The translations under genes and the position numbers were made by a program. The notes below the pieces were generated by a model that worked only from the letters and a program-made list of their open reading frames with translations, was not told the DNA's origin and made no database searches. This document shows, piece by piece, positions 33,458 to 34,929 of a DNA stretch of 34,929 nucleotides (position 1 is its first letter; every line of letters begins with the position of its first letter). Origin of the DNA: Glomus cerebriforme (Eukaryota > Glomeromycota > Glomeromycetes > Glomerales > Glomeraceae); assembly GCA_003550305.1 (NCBI GenBank), contig QKYT01000680.1, forward strand, positions 23,165-58,093, written 5' to 3'.

Positions 33458-34929
33458 TTTAAGATTGTTTAAAGAAATGCTACTTTGATCAATTTATAAT
33501 AATATTATTATTAGACATAAATATACTATGTAACAGGTAAAGGTTTAAATGATTCAGTTTAATTATTTATTTTATCTGTTGCAATTTATATAAGATCAAT
33601 TTATATATATTTTGGTAATAAACTAATTTTAACAGTGCAAAGTACAACAACTATAGCATATTACGAGCTTATATATCATCAAGTATTTTACTAAAATCAT
33701 AAAAGATATTTCAGATTTGAAAGTAGGCAAAAGTGTTCAGATAGAAAAGAATAAAAATGTCAAAAGGTATAGATTTAAAAGATAACTAATATATAATAAT
33801 TATATAATAATTTATTAATTGTCATGATTGATATGAAAAATTCAATAAAACTATTATTTTTTTTTGCGCATTTTTATATTTATTTATTTTTTAAAAAATT
33901 ATGCAAATAACCTGAATTAAGTTAGGCTAATTGATGATCATACTTTAGATGTATATATTTCCAATTTTATTGTATAACGCCAATCTATATAAATAGCTAA
34001 ATTTTTAAAGTTTTAATTATTTATGCTAAGAAAAAAGGTATTTTCAGTAATTTTTATTTTTTACTGAATTAAGTATAGAAATATAAAAAATTAATTATCT
34101 AATTATTATTAATTAATTAATTAATCTGATTTAAATAAATTTTTTTTTGCAAATTGGCATAATGTTAGATCAAGAAAAATAATTTTATAAATATTAAAAT
34201 AGCAAGAAGCAATAACTTAAAGGTACGTTTTTAATTAATTAACTACAATTAGTCATTTTTCTTCAATAAGATACATAACCCCAAATTTTTTATTTCTTTT
34301 TTTATCCAGATGGATTATTAATTATAAGTAAATATGGTAAATGGTTAAGACAAATAAACTGATAAAGGTAACTGATAATCTTTCATGTATATGTGACGTT
34401 TAATTAAATCAGATAACTTGCAAATCATGGTCATGTATTTAATATAACACATAAAATATGTTTTTTCATACATTTTACTTCTCTTAAAAATTGATCTTTA
34501 TTCATTACAAGTTTTATAATATCATCTATTATTAACCTTTCAGATATAGAAGAATACTCAGCAAAAGATTTTGTTGAGCTAGTAAGTAAATATAATATAG
34601 ATAAAATTATTTTCTTCTATTATCGCCGTTTTCAAAATGGTGCGATCTACAATCACATGATGATGTGTTAAAAGTCACGCGAATTTTATAGTTTTTTGCG
34701 AACTCTCTTTAAAATTTATAATAAACGTTGCNAATTCTTTTTGCAGTTATAGACTATGGGTCTTATACTTGCTATATTTTGAGTTTCATAGACCTAAAAT
34801 AGTTCTTTACCTTCGAATTCTCAAAAATATTACCTTTAATAAAACGAATTCCCACGAATTTTCGCAAATTTTTTTATGTTCTCTTTTTTTTATTACAAAA
34901 TACAAGTGTTTAGTTGTTAAAAGTTAACA
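33458..34929. other. Gene-less right end
   Basis: AT-rich with poly-T/A and TTAATTAA runs (34110-34130). No coding sequence, RNA gene or clear repeat is recognised. One N lies at 34732. Confidence 0.5.

Noticed and set aside
1..34929. tRNA, rRNA or mitochondrial origin
   Set aside because: No cloverleaf-like or rRNA-like stretch was noticed by eye, and the spliceosomal-type introns and PMT/Tubby genes point to nuclear DNA. A tRNA scan was not possible here.

Overview
The window is a piece of nuclear DNA from an extremely AT-rich, intron-dense fungus. It resembles the arbuscular mycorrhizal Glomeromycotina (Rhizophagus-like). That placement is an inference from base composition, many 50-100 nt introns with GTAAGT/TTTTAG borders, the gene content, and the style of the Helitron-type repeats. 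Scattered Ns show it comes from a draft assembly. I saw no rRNA, tRNA or CRISPR.

Layout. Positions 1-6480 are gene-poor and built of repeats: an array of about 16 intron-like modules (337-2350), a dead coiled-coil/Gag-like gene carrying a small poly-A insertion (2729-3893), and nested miniature transposons (4506-4796 and 5104-5920). Positions 6483-22760 are a compact gene island of seven intron-rich genes whose reading frames I could join exon by exon. They are a CBR4/FabG-type reductase (-), a Tubby protein (-), a large Ser-Asp-His alpha/beta hydrolase (+), a PMT2-type protein O-mannosyltransferase (-), and three Bem46/ABHD13-like membrane hydrolases (-, -, +). Positions 22761-34929 are again repeats: a 174-bp tandem repeat, the ruin of a Helitron-like element with helicase, Rep and OB-fold-like genes (24126-29230, -), a miniature element (30183-30530), a 924-bp foldback element with TA target duplication (31445-32368), another miniature-element copy (32520-32885), and a second, shorter array of intron-like modules (33002-33457).

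How the genes relate. They are ordinary housekeeping genes, not a pathway. The reductase probably serves mitochondrial fatty-acid synthesis. Tubby binds membrane phosphoinositides in its known relatives. PMT2 works in the ER lumen on secreted proteins. The three Bem46 copies arose by local duplication and keep the same intron positions, including an 18-nt microexon. Tubby and the large hydrolase are divergent and share a 429-bp promoter region. The large hydrolase and PMT2 converge. The Bem46 B and C copies are divergent.

The most unusual material is the pair of unrelated arrays (337-2350 and 33002-33457). In both, short exon-like modules alternate with modules carrying donor, branch-site-like, polypyrimidine and acceptor signals. 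The first array also carries a hairpin over most donor sites and extensive CpG to TpG/CpA change between units.
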